Origin: Rheinheimera sp. 4Y26
Lineage (GTDB): Bacteria > Pseudomonadota > Gammaproteobacteria > Enterobacterales > Alteromonadaceae
Assembly: GCF_025245835.1 (NCBI RefSeq)
Contig: NZ_JAOBWS010000010.1
Coordinates: forward strand, 1-64,000
Direction: 5' to 3'
DNA: 64,000 nt
Position numbers and translations under genes: made by a program. The notes below the pieces were generated by a model. It was not told the DNA's origin, did not search any database, and worked only from the letters and a program-made list of their open reading frames with translations. Below are positions 33,645-43,094 of this stretch, piece by piece. Each line of letters opens with the position of its first letter. The stretch's first letter is position 1.

Positions 33645-36305
33645 TTATTGTGCTGTTACCACCAACGTGGTTTGGCCGCGGCTTGGATTGCCTTTGACCG
33701 CAATATAACTCCAACCGACCGGCAGCGGGTTGGTGACGATCTGCTCTGTGCTGTCGGCATTAATTGAGCTTTGTTGATAACTGTCGCTGGTTGGCCAGTT
33801 GCTGGTGCTGAAATATAAATCAGCATTACCTTCCACCGGACCATACAGGTTCAGCTTTAATCTGGCATTGGCTGTGGCATTGTAATAATAGAAGTAAGTG
33901 TAATTACTGCTGCCCGCCACCACACAATACATCTGGCCGGCCTGCAGCGCGATGTAATCCACCGGCGATTGGGTGGCACAGGCGTCCGGCTGTGGTGGCC
34001 GTGCCGTCAGGGTGGCTGTCACACTGACATTGTTAAAGCTGGTATAACCAAAACTCGACACATACCAGCGGCCGGCGGCCGGATTGTTGATGGTGCAGCT
34101 TTCAGCATTGCCGCCAATATATGGCCGGCACTGATAACTTTGTAAGGTAGGTTGTGCTGCATGTTGCAGATATAAATCGGCATCACCGCTGCCGCCAGCT
34201 TGCACCACTTCCAGTTTGGCCTGATTGGCCGGTACTTCAATATAATGATGCAACCAGCTGTCTTTGACTCCGGCTAAACCGGTTTTGGCCACGCCACTTT
34301 GTAAAGCCGCATTGTCACCGCCGGTCTGGCCTATGGTCACCTGCGGTATGGTGTCGTTACTCTGCACTGTGTTCAGCCAGTTGTACCACTGCGTGTCCAG
34401 GCTGGTGCCAATTGCATTGACTGCTGCTAAATAGGCGTCGTAGTCACCGCTGCGAAAATGCGTAAGAAGATTGGTGACTGTTGCACCCTGGGTTTCAAAC
34501 ATAAAACGTACTGCCAGATAACCCCAGCGATACACTCTGTCCTGACCGCTGCTGTAGGTGTTGGCCAGAATTTCACTGAGGGCAAACTGGCGGCTGCGCG
34601 CCAGATTGATGGCGGCGTCATTGCGGTTTTTCTTTGACACATATTCGGCCAGACCTTCAGTCCACCATACAGTTTTATGAGTGTCGACTTTAGAGGCCGC
34701 AAAATCACCTTTGAGGTTAAAACGGCCGTCGAGGTAGTGCACCATTTCGTGCGTCAGGTTCCAGATATGGAATTCTGGCCTGAGCCATTCGGCTTCATAA
34801 GCAATAAACCTGGCCTGATTACCCTGTTGTGCCGGATTGCCTTCGAGATACATACCGCCGTTATTGGTGTCGATGCCAAAAAATAAACCGGCGTACTGTC
34901 CATAGTCTGAGCTGGAATCAAACACCACCATTTCCAGATTGCTGTTCAGATCATCAGGTACAGGGCGGTTTTGGGTGCGCAGGAAAGTGTGGAAGTAACT
35001 TTCCTGGGCATTTAATGCGGTACAGGAATCGTTAAATTCTGTGCTGGTCATATCCTGAGCGCGGAATTTAAGCGAGCTGCTGCATGAGTGTTGTTTACTC
35101 AACACTTGTTGTTCCAGCTGAGCCTGGAAACCACAGATATTGTATTCGGCACACTTGCCGTAATAATCCACGGAAGAAGCAACCCGCAGCCAGACGGCAG
35201 AGCCTGTGCCATTCATGCTGTATTGGCTCAAAATGGCGCCGACATGGGTTTTTACGTCAGCGGCAATAGCGGCGTTTGGATATTGTAAAAAACGCGCCAG
35301 TTCGGCAGCGGCGTTTTCCTGCAAAAATGACGCATCAGTGCCAATCATCCAGCTTTGGCGGGCAAAATTACCCAAACGGTTAATCAGCACTGTGTCGTTA
35401 ACCACTGCCTGAGCAAAATCAGCATTTTGGTGGCCGCGGAATAAAATGACAAAAATCTGGTTCACCGCACCGCGCATATACCATTCGCTGGCATAACTGC
35501 TGTTCCAACGCTGCAGCCATTCTTTTACCACCGGCAGATAACGCAGATTTTCTCCGGCGCTGTCCATCAGCGTCAGCGCGTCCTGAATATTCATGCCGTT
35601 CACTGCCGAGTTTTGATAAAACACCGGGTTATTTACCAGATTATCCAGCGACGCACGAATGGCGGTGGTGACACTTTGTGGATAAGCCGGAATTTTGTTG
35701 CTGTGGTAATACTGCACAAAATAACCGGCACGCAGGAAATAATACAGTTTACCGATACTGACTTCAGTGCCGCTGGCGTTGTAACTGCTGGCAAGGCTCG
35801 CAGTGGCATTGGCAACAAAAGCCATATTTGTGGCGCTAAAAGCACTGATGGAATTAGGCTCACCATTAAATAAACCATTAATACAATGGTTGGGATTATT
35901 CAGAATATGGTCAACCAAAGCTTGACCGGTTTTGCTGCCATAACCGGATAACGCAGTGGCGCAAACATCAGCGCTTTGTGCTTCGTCGGCCGCCAGTTGT
36001 TGCGCTTTACTGTGTGCGCGGAAATAACTGTCTTCGTCGGTGATTTTTTCTGACAAATGCTCAGGTAAGGCTTCGACAGGGGCGTTGATCACAGTGCGAT
36101 CCTGAGCATGTTTAGGCACCCACTGGCTTTGTTGTGACATTTGTGTTGGTTGCGACTGTGGCTGCGCCGGTGCCGGTTGCAGCTCCGGGAGCTGGGCTGA
36201 ATGAGCTAAAAGTGCCGGGCTACATAATGCCAGACTGATGGCGGCGGCGAGCAGCGCCGGTTTGGTGCTGTTTTGCCAGGCGCTTTGGGTTACTGTTGTG
36301 TTCAT
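33645..36305 (-). CDS. Secreted collagenase-like metallopeptidase, family M9
   Basis: 886 residues with a signal peptide (hydrophobic stretch 16-33, cleavage near LLAHS-AQ) and a Gln/Pro-rich propeptide-like stretch. The helical M9 N-terminal domain spans about 110-440. The gluzincin core has H519-E520-x-x-H523 (THEMVHYLDG) and third ligand E550 in WWTEGLAEYVS, a good match to Vibrio/Clostridium collagenases. Two PPC-type beta-domains (about 680-775 and 785-886) finish the protein and may help export or substrate binding. It should break down collagen or similar animal proteins outside the cell. Family certain; collagen as true substrate is an inference. Confidence 0.92.
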   Translation of the reverse strand: MNTTVTQSAWQNSTKPALLAAAISLALCSPALLAHSAQLPELQPAPAQPQSQPTQMSQQSQWVPKHAQDRTVINAPVEALPEHLSEKITDEDSYFRAHSKAQQLAADEAQSADVCATALSGYGSKTGQALVDHILNNPNHCINGLFNGEPNSISAFSATNMAFVANATASLASSYNASGTEVSIGKLYYFLRAGYFVQYYHSNKIPAYPQSVTTAIRASLDNLVNNPVFYQNSAVNGMNIQDALTLMDSAGENLRYLPVVKEWLQRWNSSYASEWYMRGAVNQIFVILFRGHQNADFAQAVVNDTVLINRLGNFARQSWMIGTDASFLQENAAAELARFLQYPNAAIAADVKTHVGAILSQYSMNGTGSAVWLRVASSVDYYGKCAEYNICGFQAQLEQQVLSKQHSCSSSLKFRAQDMTSTEFNDSCTALNAQESYFHTFLRTQNRPVPDDLNSNLEMVVFDSSSDYGQYAGLFFGIDTNNGGMYLEGNPAQQGNQARFIAYEAEWLRPEFHIWNLTHEMVHYLDGRFNLKGDFAASKVDTHKTVWWTEGLAEYVSKKNRNDAAINLARSRQFALSEILANTYSSGQDRVYRWGYLAVRFMFETQGATVTNLLTHFRSGDYDAYLAAVNAIGTSLDTQWYNWLNTVQSNDTIPQVTIGQTGGDNAALQSGVAKTGLAGVKDSWLHHYIEVPANQAKLEVVQAGGSGDADLYLQHAAQPTLQSYQCRPYIGGNAESCTINNPAAGRWYVSSFGYTSFNNVSVTATLTARPPQPDACATQSPVDYIALQAGQMYCVVAGSSNYTYFYYYNATANARLKLNLYGPVEGNADLYFSTSNWPTSDSYQQSSINADSTEQIVTNPLPVGWSYIAVKGNPSRGQTTLVVTAQ

Positions 36306-36825
36306 ACGAAGTTCCTGCTGAGTCTATGGTTATTATTTATATATTTGCCATAAGGCTGTCACATATTAGTAATACAGGATACTGTATACAATATAATCAA
36401 TAAGTATATTTAAGCATAAGCATTGAATTTTTTTTATGCTTTTGAAACTAACCAAATTGGGGACGTTGCCGGAGCAAGCCGAAAAACAAGGCAGCAACAA
36501 CAGCGCAGTAACGAGGCAGCAGGGCAATAATGCAGCAATAATGCGGTGTTCAGGCTATTGGCAATACAGATAAAAAATTTGGATGGAAAAAGAGCGCGCC
36601 AACATATTTCAACACCAGCCTGGCAAAGGCTGCCAAATAAAACCAGCGCGACAAAACCAGTGGTAAAAATGAAGCAGCAAAACCGGCGACATCGCTCCAG
36701 CCCCCTGAGCTTGCCTGGCTGCTGTTTAAAGTTGTGCTGATAAAAAAGGCAGCTAGTGCTGCCTGAGTTATTTGTGGCTTGGGGTTTTTACGCTTTAAAG
36801 CTTTTGCGTTTAGCAGGTTTGGCGC
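36306..36825. other. Intergenic region upstream of the collagenase gene
   Basis: 520 bases without a convincing gene. 36340-36430 is AT-rich promoter-like sequence containing TGTATACA (36383-36390); 36480-36545 is a run of CAGCAA-type triplets; a hairpin AGGCAGC/GCTGCCT stands at 36747-36764. Confidence 0.55.
36383..36393. promoter_or_regulatory. TGTATACAAT element upstream of collagenase
   Basis: Palindrome TGTATACA followed by AT, about 80 bases before the collagenase ATG. The same ten bases recur upstream of the DUF885 gene at 39255. Such palindromes are often GntR-family sites. Confidence 0.4.
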
Positions 36826-37227
36826 TTAGTTAAAGTGTCGCACCAGGCTGGCGCCCAGCAAAATAACATAAGTGACAGCCACTGTGGGTTTGATGCTGTT
36901 TTTCAGATAACCGGTCAATAACTGCAGCAGGCCGCCTCTTTGTTGTTGCCAGCTGTGATGCCATAAACAACCAATGTCCTGCGCTTGTTGCGTCGCTTGT
37001 TCCAGCGCATATAGCCGGCTTTCAGTGCGGCTTTGCTGGGTTTTCCACAGAGCCTCATGCAGCCAGAACAACAGCACCACACCAAGTTGCAGCAACAAAC
37101 CACTCTGGTTTTGCACCAGATAAAGCCACAGCACCATAGCCACCACTTTGAGCCACAGTGCCTGTTTTTCCATCTGATCATAACTTTGTTGCAGTAACAG
37201 CCATTCGGCCTGATTGCTATTGCTCAT
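36826..37227 (-). CDS. Small hypothetical membrane protein
   Basis: 133 residues, family not recognised. Hydrophobic helices at about 24-38, 43-61 and 113-128, with a Gln-rich amphipathic stretch between (65-100) that could be a coiled coil. AAGGA lies ahead of the ATG with good spacing. It precedes the DUF885 gene on the other side of a hairpin and runs in the same direction, so the two are not clearly one unit. Confidence 0.6.
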   Translation of the reverse strand: MSNSNQAEWLLLQQSYDQMEKQALWLKVVAMVLWLYLVQNQSGLLLQLGVVLLFWLHEALWKTQQSRTESRLYALEQATQQAQDIGCLWHHSWQQQRGGLLQLLTGYLKNSIKPTVAVTYVILLGASLVRHFN

Positions 37228-37248
37228 GGTACAAATCCTTCTGAACAG

Positions 37249-37274
37249 CAGGGGCTGTCATCTCCCAGCCCCTG
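37249..37274 (-). terminator. Hairpin after the DUF885 gene
   Basis: CAGGGGCTG/CAGCCCCTG perfect 9-bp stem, seven bases beyond the stop codon on the minus strand; no T run. Confidence 0.5.
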
Positions 37275-37280
37275 ATGGGT

Positions 37281-39179
37281 TTAGTTTGCAGCAGCGCTGG
37301 CTTTTTGCGCGGCCACCCAGCTTTTTACTTTTTGTTCCAGCACTGCCATAGGAACTGCGCCGGTTAATAACACTAAATCGTGGAAAGCCCGGATATCAAA
37401 GGTATCACCAAGTTCGGTTTTGGCAAACTGGCGCAATTCAACAATTTTCAGCATGCCCAGTTTGTAACCCAAAGCTTGTCCTGGCCAGGCCATATAACGT
37501 TCAATTTCAGAAATAACATCAGACGATGCCGTGCCTGTGGTTTGTGCCATATATTGCACAGCCTGTTCGCGGCTCCACTTTTTGGCGTGCAGACCGGTAT
37601 CCACCACCAGACGCACAGCACGGAACAACTCAGCTTTTAACCGGCCCAGGTTGCCAAAAGCATCATCTTTGTACATGCCCATTTCATAAGCCACCAGCTC
37701 GGAATATAAACCCCAGCCTTCAGAATAGGCGTTATAAGAAGCCAGCCGGCGCAGCAGTGGCAGTTGATCCTGTGCCAGATTTAGTGCAATTTGCCAGTGA
37801 TGGCCAGGGTTGGCCTCATGGTAGGTTAATGATTTTAAATCAAATTTGGCGTTGGCTTTCATGTCGGCCAGGTTGATCCAATAAATACCTGGTTTGCTGC
37901 CGTCAATGGAAGGGCTGGTATATTGACCGCCTGGAGCGCTGTCCTGAATTTCTACCGGAATACGGCGCACTTCGACGTTATAAGGCGGGCGGGTAGCAAA
38001 CTGCTCGCCAATACGTTTGTCCATTTCGGCAATATAACCGTTTAAATCGGACAGCAGCTGTGCCCGGCCTTCGTCTGAGTCCTCATATAAAAAGCGGCTT
38101 TCTTCGTTCAGCGCCGTCATTCTGTCGCCCACTGTGCCTTCATGGTAGCCATTGGCTTTAAGAATGCTGTCCATTTCCTGGCTGATACGGGCTACTTCGT
38201 CCAGACCAATCTGGTGAATTTGATCCGGCGTTAAATCTGTATCGCCCAGCTGTTTCACAGAATAGGCATAAAAGTCGCTGCCGTTTGGCTGCGCCCAGAT
38301 ACCGGCTTCACTGCGGCCATGCGGTAAAGTCGCCACTACGTCATTGACCAATTGCTGGTAAGCAGGGGCCACCACAGTGCTGATAAGATTGGCGGCTTTT
38401 TGCAGCAGCTGCTGTTTTTGCTCCGGATTGAGCGCAGCAACTTTATCCAATTTGGCAGCAAAATCTTTATACAGTGCATGGTTGGTGCTGTTGTCGCTAT
38501 AACTTTGCAAAATAGGGCGGGCTTTATCCAGCAGCACACGTGGCGGGATAAAACCGTTTTTAACATCGGTATTAAATTTGTCGCTGACTGCTTTAAGCGC
38601 AGGGCCAAATTTTTCCAGCCGGCTTAAATAAGCTTCAGCATCGGTTTGGTTATTGATGGGATGAGAATTCAGTAAAGCGCCGGCCATATCTATGGTTGGG
38701 CCATTGATTTGATTGATAATAAAAGGCGAGTGCCCCATCCAGACATCAATATAACCTTGCGGAAAACGACTGTCGCCGGCGTAAAAATTCAGAATATTGG
38801 CCATCACGGCCAGGTTATCGGCTTGCTGGGCCTCAGTGGGTTGTGGCATGGCTAGTAATTTGGCGGCAAGCGCTGCCATTTTGCTGCGAAGTTCAGCTTC
38901 GGCCGCGCTGTTATAGATGTCCATTTCCGCCTGATATTCTTTACCCACCTGATCCACACTCAGGTTATAAGCCGATGCACTAAGCGGTCTGGCCTGAAAC
39001 AGCACTTGTGTCGCTTCCTGATAAACAGCTTGTGCTGCTTCGGCGGAAAAAACTGCGGCCTGCGCTTTTTCTGCAGTAGCAGCCTTGCTGGCAGACGTAT
39101 CAGGGGCAACGGGCGCTTCAGTACATTGGGTCAGCAGCAAACTGCTGGCAATTGCCAGACTTAACAGAGATAAACGCAT
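37281..39179 (-). CDS. DUF885 family lipoprotein (putative metallopeptidase)
   Basis: 632 residues from the ATG at 39179, chosen because GAGGA precedes it and it opens directly into a lipoprotein signal (LLLTQC, Cys at about 19). A longer in-frame start would add 42 residues before the signal. DUF885 proteins carry the motif HE..PGHH, found here at residues 454-461 (TYHEANPGHHW), with further conserved SEGW and MAWPGQALGYKLG; they are generally taken as zinc peptidases of oligopeptides, sitting in the envelope. TGTATACA lies about 75 bases upstream of the start. Divergent from the MFS transporter gene. Confidence 0.87.
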   Translation of the reverse strand: MRLSLLSLAIASSLLLTQCTEAPVAPDTSASKAATAEKAQAAVFSAEAAQAVYQEATQVLFQARPLSASAYNLSVDQVGKEYQAEMDIYNSAAEAELRSKMAALAAKLLAMPQPTEAQQADNLAVMANILNFYAGDSRFPQGYIDVWMGHSPFIINQINGPTIDMAGALLNSHPINNQTDAEAYLSRLEKFGPALKAVSDKFNTDVKNGFIPPRVLLDKARPILQSYSDNSTNHALYKDFAAKLDKVAALNPEQKQQLLQKAANLISTVVAPAYQQLVNDVVATLPHGRSEAGIWAQPNGSDFYAYSVKQLGDTDLTPDQIHQIGLDEVARISQEMDSILKANGYHEGTVGDRMTALNEESRFLYEDSDEGRAQLLSDLNGYIAEMDKRIGEQFATRPPYNVEVRRIPVEIQDSAPGGQYTSPSIDGSKPGIYWINLADMKANAKFDLKSLTYHEANPGHHWQIALNLAQDQLPLLRRLASYNAYSEGWGLYSELVAYEMGMYKDDAFGNLGRLKAELFRAVRLVVDTGLHAKKWSREQAVQYMAQTTGTASSDVISEIERYMAWPGQALGYKLGMLKIVELRQFAKTELGDTFDIRAFHDLVLLTGAVPMAVLEQKVKSWVAAQKASAAAN

Positions 39180-39254
39180 CAGAACATCCTCAAAATTCAG
39201 GGGGCAAAAAACCGCTCTATGATACACAATGACCATCCGAATGCAGCTGCTTTT

Positions 39255-39265
39255 TGTATACAATC
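39255..39265. promoter_or_regulatory. TGTATACAAT element between DUF885 and MFS genes
   Basis: The same ten bases as at 36383, here in the divergent promoter region of two genes. Confidence 0.4.
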
Positions 39266-39346
39266 TGGCGAAGTGATCTGGCTGCACTCGCGTAACATGA
39301 TGCAAGCCGTTACAATAAAACCACTTTTTGCTTTGGCAGTTTTGTC

Positions 39347-40558
39347 ATGCCTCAATCATTCACCGCAGCGCCTTATGAAAAATCCAGCAGTGGTTATCGT
39401 TGTATCACCTGGATCTTAAGTTTTGCCGCAGTGGTGGTGTTCGCTAATTTGCACGCCCTGCAACCTTTATTGCCTGAACTCAGCCGCAGTTTTGCCTTAA
39501 GCCCGCTACAAACCAGCTGGAGTTATGCCATTGGCACTCTGGCGCTTGGCGTGAGTTTATTATTTTATGGTGCTTTGTCGGATGCTGTCGGCCGGCGCAA
39601 TGTGCTGCTCTGGACTTTAGTGGGCATGCTGCTGGCCACTGTTGCCATCACTCAGGTGCAGTCTTATCAGAGTTTATTATTCTGGCGTGCGCTGCAAGGG
39701 TTTTGCCTTGGCGGCCTGCCGGCTATTGCCATTGCTTATATGGGCGAGGAGCTCAGTAAGCCTGCGCTGTTGGCCGCTGTGGGGTATTACATTAGCGCGA
39801 GTTCCTTAGGCGGTATTTCCGGTCGGGTGCTGGCCGGTTTTTCGGCAGAGCTTGGACACTGGCAATGGGCGTTCTGGCCCATGGCGCTATTGAGTTTGGT
39901 GCTGGTGCTGCTGCTGTGGCGTTATTTGCCAAAATCCCGCCATTTTGTTGCCAAGCCTTTTTCCTGGCGCCAGGCCGTTGCCGACAATCTGTTTCACCTG
40001 AGGCAAAAAGTATTGCTGCTCACTTACCTGATTGGCGGTCTTAACTTTTTTATCTATTTAAATCAATATACTTATATTAGTTTTGCGCTATCAGCTGCAC
40101 CTTATAATTTATCTTCCGGCTGGATAGGTTTATTGTTTTTAACTTATCTCACCGGCACTGTTGGCTCTGCCATGTCGGGTAAAGTCAGCAAAAAACTAAC
40201 CCCGCCCCAGGGCATGGCGCTGGGTATTCTGACTATGATCGCCGGCACTTTAATCACTTTATTGCCGTTTTTAACCGGCATAGTGCTGGGCTTTTTTATC
40301 AATGCTTTTGGCTTTTTCTTAACCCACAGCCTGGCCACCGGCTGGGTGAATCAGCATGCAACCCGCGCCAAAGCCAGCGCCAGTGCGCTCTATCTGGTGT
40401 TTTATTATGTAGGCGCCAGCACCGGCAGTTTTTACCTGCATCCGTTCTGGAGTTATGTCAAATGGCCAGGCGTGGTGCTGGGCTCGGTATTGATGTTATT
40501 GCTGACCTTATGGCTCAGTCTGAAGCTCAGGCCTTTTGTGGTGGCCAAAGCTGCCTGA
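39347..40558 (+). CDS. MFS transporter, YnfM-like
   Basis: 403 residues with twelve predicted helices. The first half has FANLHALQPLLPELSRSFALSPLQTSWSYA and the MFS motif GALSDAVGRRNVLLW between helices 2 and 3, as in YnfM-type drug:proton antiporters. The second half (from about 215) repeats the pattern. Substrate unknown. It is divergent from DUF885 and convergent with the pseudouridine synthase gene, 11 bases away. Confidence 0.88.
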   Translation: MPQSFTAAPYEKSSSGYRCITWILSFAAVVVFANLHALQPLLPELSRSFALSPLQTSWSYAIGTLALGVSLLFYGALSDAVGRRNVLLWTLVGMLLATVAITQVQSYQSLLFWRALQGFCLGGLPAIAIAYMGEELSKPALLAAVGYYISASSLGGISGRVLAGFSAELGHWQWAFWPMALLSLVLVLLLWRYLPKSRHFVAKPFSWRQAVADNLFHLRQKVLLLTYLIGGLNFFIYLNQYTYISFALSAAPYNLSSGWIGLLFLTYLTGTVGSAMSGKVSKKLTPPQGMALGILTMIAGTLITLLPFLTGIVLGFFINAFGFFLTHSLATGWVNQHATRAKASASALYLVFYYVGASTGSFYLHPFWSYVKWPGVVLGSVLMLLLTLWLSLKLRPFVVAKAA

Positions 40559-40569
40559 AGGCGCAGTTT

Positions 40570-41361
40570 TTATGATGCTGCCGGCTCTGCAGTTGACTGA
40601 GCGCAGCCTTGTAATAACTGCAGCTCGGCTTTGCTTAACTGCTGCATTTGTCCTTCCGCTAAATCTCCCAAAGCCAGTTGGTTGATATGGGTCCGTTGTA
40701 AATGCAGCACTTTAAGCCCAACTTCACGGCACATATAACGGATTTGCCGGTTCAGGCCCTGGGTTAGGGTAATTTGAAAGCTGTGTTCAGTCAGAGGCTG
40801 CAGCTGACAGGGCAAAGTCTGATAAAGATGGGGCCCCACCTGATAAGTTAAACCTTGTGCTAAACGATGTAACATCAAATCTTGTAGTGGTTTATCAACT
40901 GTCACCTGATAGGTTTTCTGATGGGCAAAAGATGGGTGCATCAGCTTTTGCGCCAAAGCGCCGTCGTTGCTCAGCAGCAATAAACCACAACTGTCTTTAT
41001 CCAGCCGTCCCAGTGGAAATAACCGCAGTGGCAGGCTCTCAAGCAGCTGTTTTAAACTGTCTTTTTTGTTATTCAGATTGCAGTCGATGCCCACCGGCTT
41101 GTGATACCGCCAATATTGCAAAGGTGCCGGAGCGGGCAGTGGCTTGCCATCGAGCAAAATAACATCACCGCTTTTCACCTGATAATGATGCGGCTGTTGC
41201 TTGCCATTGACTGTCACTCTGAGCTCAGAAATGAGCCTGGCAGCAGCTTTTCGTGAACAAAGGCCACTTTGTGCCAGTGCCTGGTTTAACCTAAGGCCAA
41301 TCAAAGCGGCTGCGTTATCAGTGCTGTTGCTGTTGCCTGAGCTGGCATGGCTTGATGGCAT
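40570..41361 (-). CDS. RsuA/RluF-family pseudouridine synthase
   Basis: 263 residues. An S4 RNA-binding domain (about 22-75; LNQALAQSGLCSRKAAARLI) is followed by the pseudouridine synthase fold with KPVGIDCN, the catalytic Asp D121 in GRLDKDSCGLLLL, KTYQVTV and the closing GLNRQIRYMCREVGL. The GRLDKDS form and the KPVGI loop are nearest to RluF, which modifies 23S rRNA U2604 and a tRNA position in E. coli, but RluB/RluE cannot be ruled out by eye, so no symbol is given. Confidence 0.85.
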   Translation of the reverse strand: MPSSHASSGNSNSTDNAAALIGLRLNQALAQSGLCSRKAAARLISELRVTVNGKQQPHHYQVKSGDVILLDGKPLPAPAPLQYWRYHKPVGIDCNLNNKKDSLKQLLESLPLRLFPLGRLDKDSCGLLLLSNDGALAQKLMHPSFAHQKTYQVTVDKPLQDLMLHRLAQGLTYQVGPHLYQTLPCQLQPLTEHSFQITLTQGLNRQIRYMCREVGLKVLHLQRTHINQLALGDLAEGQMQQLSKAELQLLQGCAQSTAEPAAS

Positions 41362-41405
41362 GATGCTTTTTATGTATCGGCGCAGAAAAATGTGATGCTG
41401 AGGAT

Positions 41406-41440
41406 AATACCTAAGCCTGATATTTCAGGCTCAGGTATTT
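41406..41440 (-). terminator. Terminator hairpin after the RhlE-type helicase gene
   Basis: AATACCTxAGCCTGA and TCAGGCTxAGGTATT make a 14-bp stem with one mismatch, beginning 11 bases past the stop. Confidence 0.7.
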
Positions 41441-41450
41441 TACTGACGGC

Positions 41451-42953
41451 TTAAACTTGTGAACCAGCCGGTTTAGCAGCTCGTGCTGCTGTGCTGGTGC
41501 CTGACTGATCGCTGCGGCGCTGGCCAGTTGCTTGTTGGCCTTGTGAGCTATGTTCGCTACGACGTGGCGCCACTTTGCCATGATTGGCTCTGTTGCCGCC
41601 GGCATTGTTGGTGCTATTGCCATTGGCTTGCGGGTTACGGCCAGGGCGTTGACCGCCAGCTGGTTTTTCACCGTTGGCAGTTTGACCTTTGGCAGTCTGT
41701 GGCTTACGTGGCTGGCCTGAACGGGCAGTTGCCTGAGTATTGGCGCCGGCAGGTTTTTTATGTTGTGGCCGAGGCGAGCGCGGTGGACGCACTGTTAAAT
41801 CATGGTCATTTGGTGCATTGCTGACAATACCGGTCAGTTCTGCCACCGGTATTTTCATGCCAATCAGCTTTTCCACTTGTTTTAACTGTGGCATTTCATC
41901 CGGGCACACCAAAGACACGGCCAAACCTGCTTTACCGGCACGACCGGTACGGCCAATACGGTGTACATAATCAGCAGCTGAACGTGGCAGCGCAAAGTTC
42001 ACCACAAAAGGCAGTTCGGCAATATCAATACCACGGGCGGCAACGTCGGATGCCACCAAAACGCGTACTGAATTGTTTTTAAAACCGGCTAAAGCGGCGG
42101 TGCGGGCATTCTGGCTTTTATTACCATGAATAGCAGCAGCACTGATGCCGGCTGCTTCCAGTTTTTCGGTCAGGCGGTTGGCTTCGTGTTTGGTGGCCAT
42201 AAACACCAGCACTTGCTGCCAGTTGTTTTGTTCAATTAAAGTGATCAAAGCACCGGTTTTTTGGCCTTTGCTCACGTGATACACCTTTTGTTCAATTTTT
42301 TCTGCTGTGCTGTTTTCCGGTGTGACATTGATCATCAATGGATCTTTTAACAGCTTATTGGTCAGTTGTTTGATTTCATTGTCAAAAGTGGCTGAAAACA
42401 ACAGGTTCTGACGGATTTTTGGCAGCAGGTTCAGAATTTTCTGAATATCGCGGATAAAACCCATATCCAGCATCCGGTCGGCTTCATCCAGCACCAGAAT
42501 TTCAACTTCGTTAATTTTAACGGCGTTCTGGCCAATTAAATCCAATAAACGGCCAGGGGTTGCGGTCAGAATATCCACACCACCGCGCAGCGCCATCATT
42601 TGTGGGTTGATGTTGACACCACCAAATACCACCAGATGTTTTAATTTTGGATCCAGCAATTTGCTGTACTTGGTAATTTGCTCACCGATCTGCGCCGCCA
42701 GCTCGCGTGTAGGCGTCAAAATCAGAGCGCGGGTAGGGCGCGGATGTCTGGATTTGGTTTGGCTGAGTTTTTGTAAAATCGGCAGCACAAAACCAGCGGT
42801 TTTGCCCGTACCTGTTTGCGCTGCAGCCAGTAAATCCCGACCGGCCAGCACTGCAGGAATCGCCTGCTGCTGGATAGGTGTCGGCTGGTTATAACCTGCT
42901 TGTTCAACGGCTTGTAAAATGGCAGGTTGTAAACCTAATAACGAAAATGACAT
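41451..42953 (-). CDS. rhlE: DEAD-box RNA helicase, RhlE type
   Basis: 500 residues from the ATG at 42953. All helicase motifs are intact: Q-motif (NQPTPIQ), [24 protein letters not shown], and [10 protein letters not shown] in the second RecA lobe. From about residue 385 the C-terminus becomes a low-complexity tail rich in Gln, Asn, Gly, Arg and Pro, as in RhlE/CsdA-like helicases, likely to bind RNA or form condensates. It probably remodels rRNA or mRNA, often in the cold. RhlE is favoured by the [19 protein letters not shown] start; other DEAD-box names remain possible. Confidence 0.88.
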   Translation of the reverse strand: MSFSLLGLQPAILQAVEQAGYNQPTPIQQQAIPAVLAGRDLLAAAQTGTGKTAGFVLPILQKLSQTKSRHPRPTRALILTPTRELAAQIGEQITKYSKLLDPKLKHLVVFGGVNINPQMMALRGGVDILTATPGRLLDLIGQNAVKINEVEILVLDEADRMLDMGFIRDIQKILNLLPKIRQNLLFSATFDNEIKQLTNKLLKDPLMINVTPENSTAEKIEQKVYHVSKGQKTGALITLIEQNNWQQVLVFMATKHEANRLTEKLEAAGISAAAIHGNKSQNARTAALAGFKNNSVRVLVASDVAARGIDIAELPFVVNFALPRSAADYVHRIGRTGRAGKAGLAVSLVCPDEMPQLKQVEKLIGMKIPVAELTGIVSNAPNDHDLTVRPPRSPRPQHKKPAGANTQATARSGQPRKPQTAKGQTANGEKPAGGQRPGRNPQANGNSTNNAGGNRANHGKVAPRRSEHSSQGQQATGQRRSDQSGTSTAARAAKPAGSQV

Positions 42954-43094
42954 CAATAACCCCACATATTGTCAGCACGCCGAAATTGGGGGGCTGTACA
43001 AAAAAGTCGCGCATTCTAACCGGTATCGGGCCCAAGTGCTATCAGAATGCTCAAGCCTTTCTTAAAACACTGATTTACGCAGCCTCTTTTTGGT

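Noticed and set aside
36546-36740. 64-residue frame upstream of the collagenase gene
   Set aside because: Composition is that of random, Lys/Gln-rich intergenic sequence and there is no ribosome binding site.
40570-41361. Naming the pseudouridine synthase rluF outright
   Set aside because: RluB, RluE and RluF share these motifs and cannot be told apart safely by eye.
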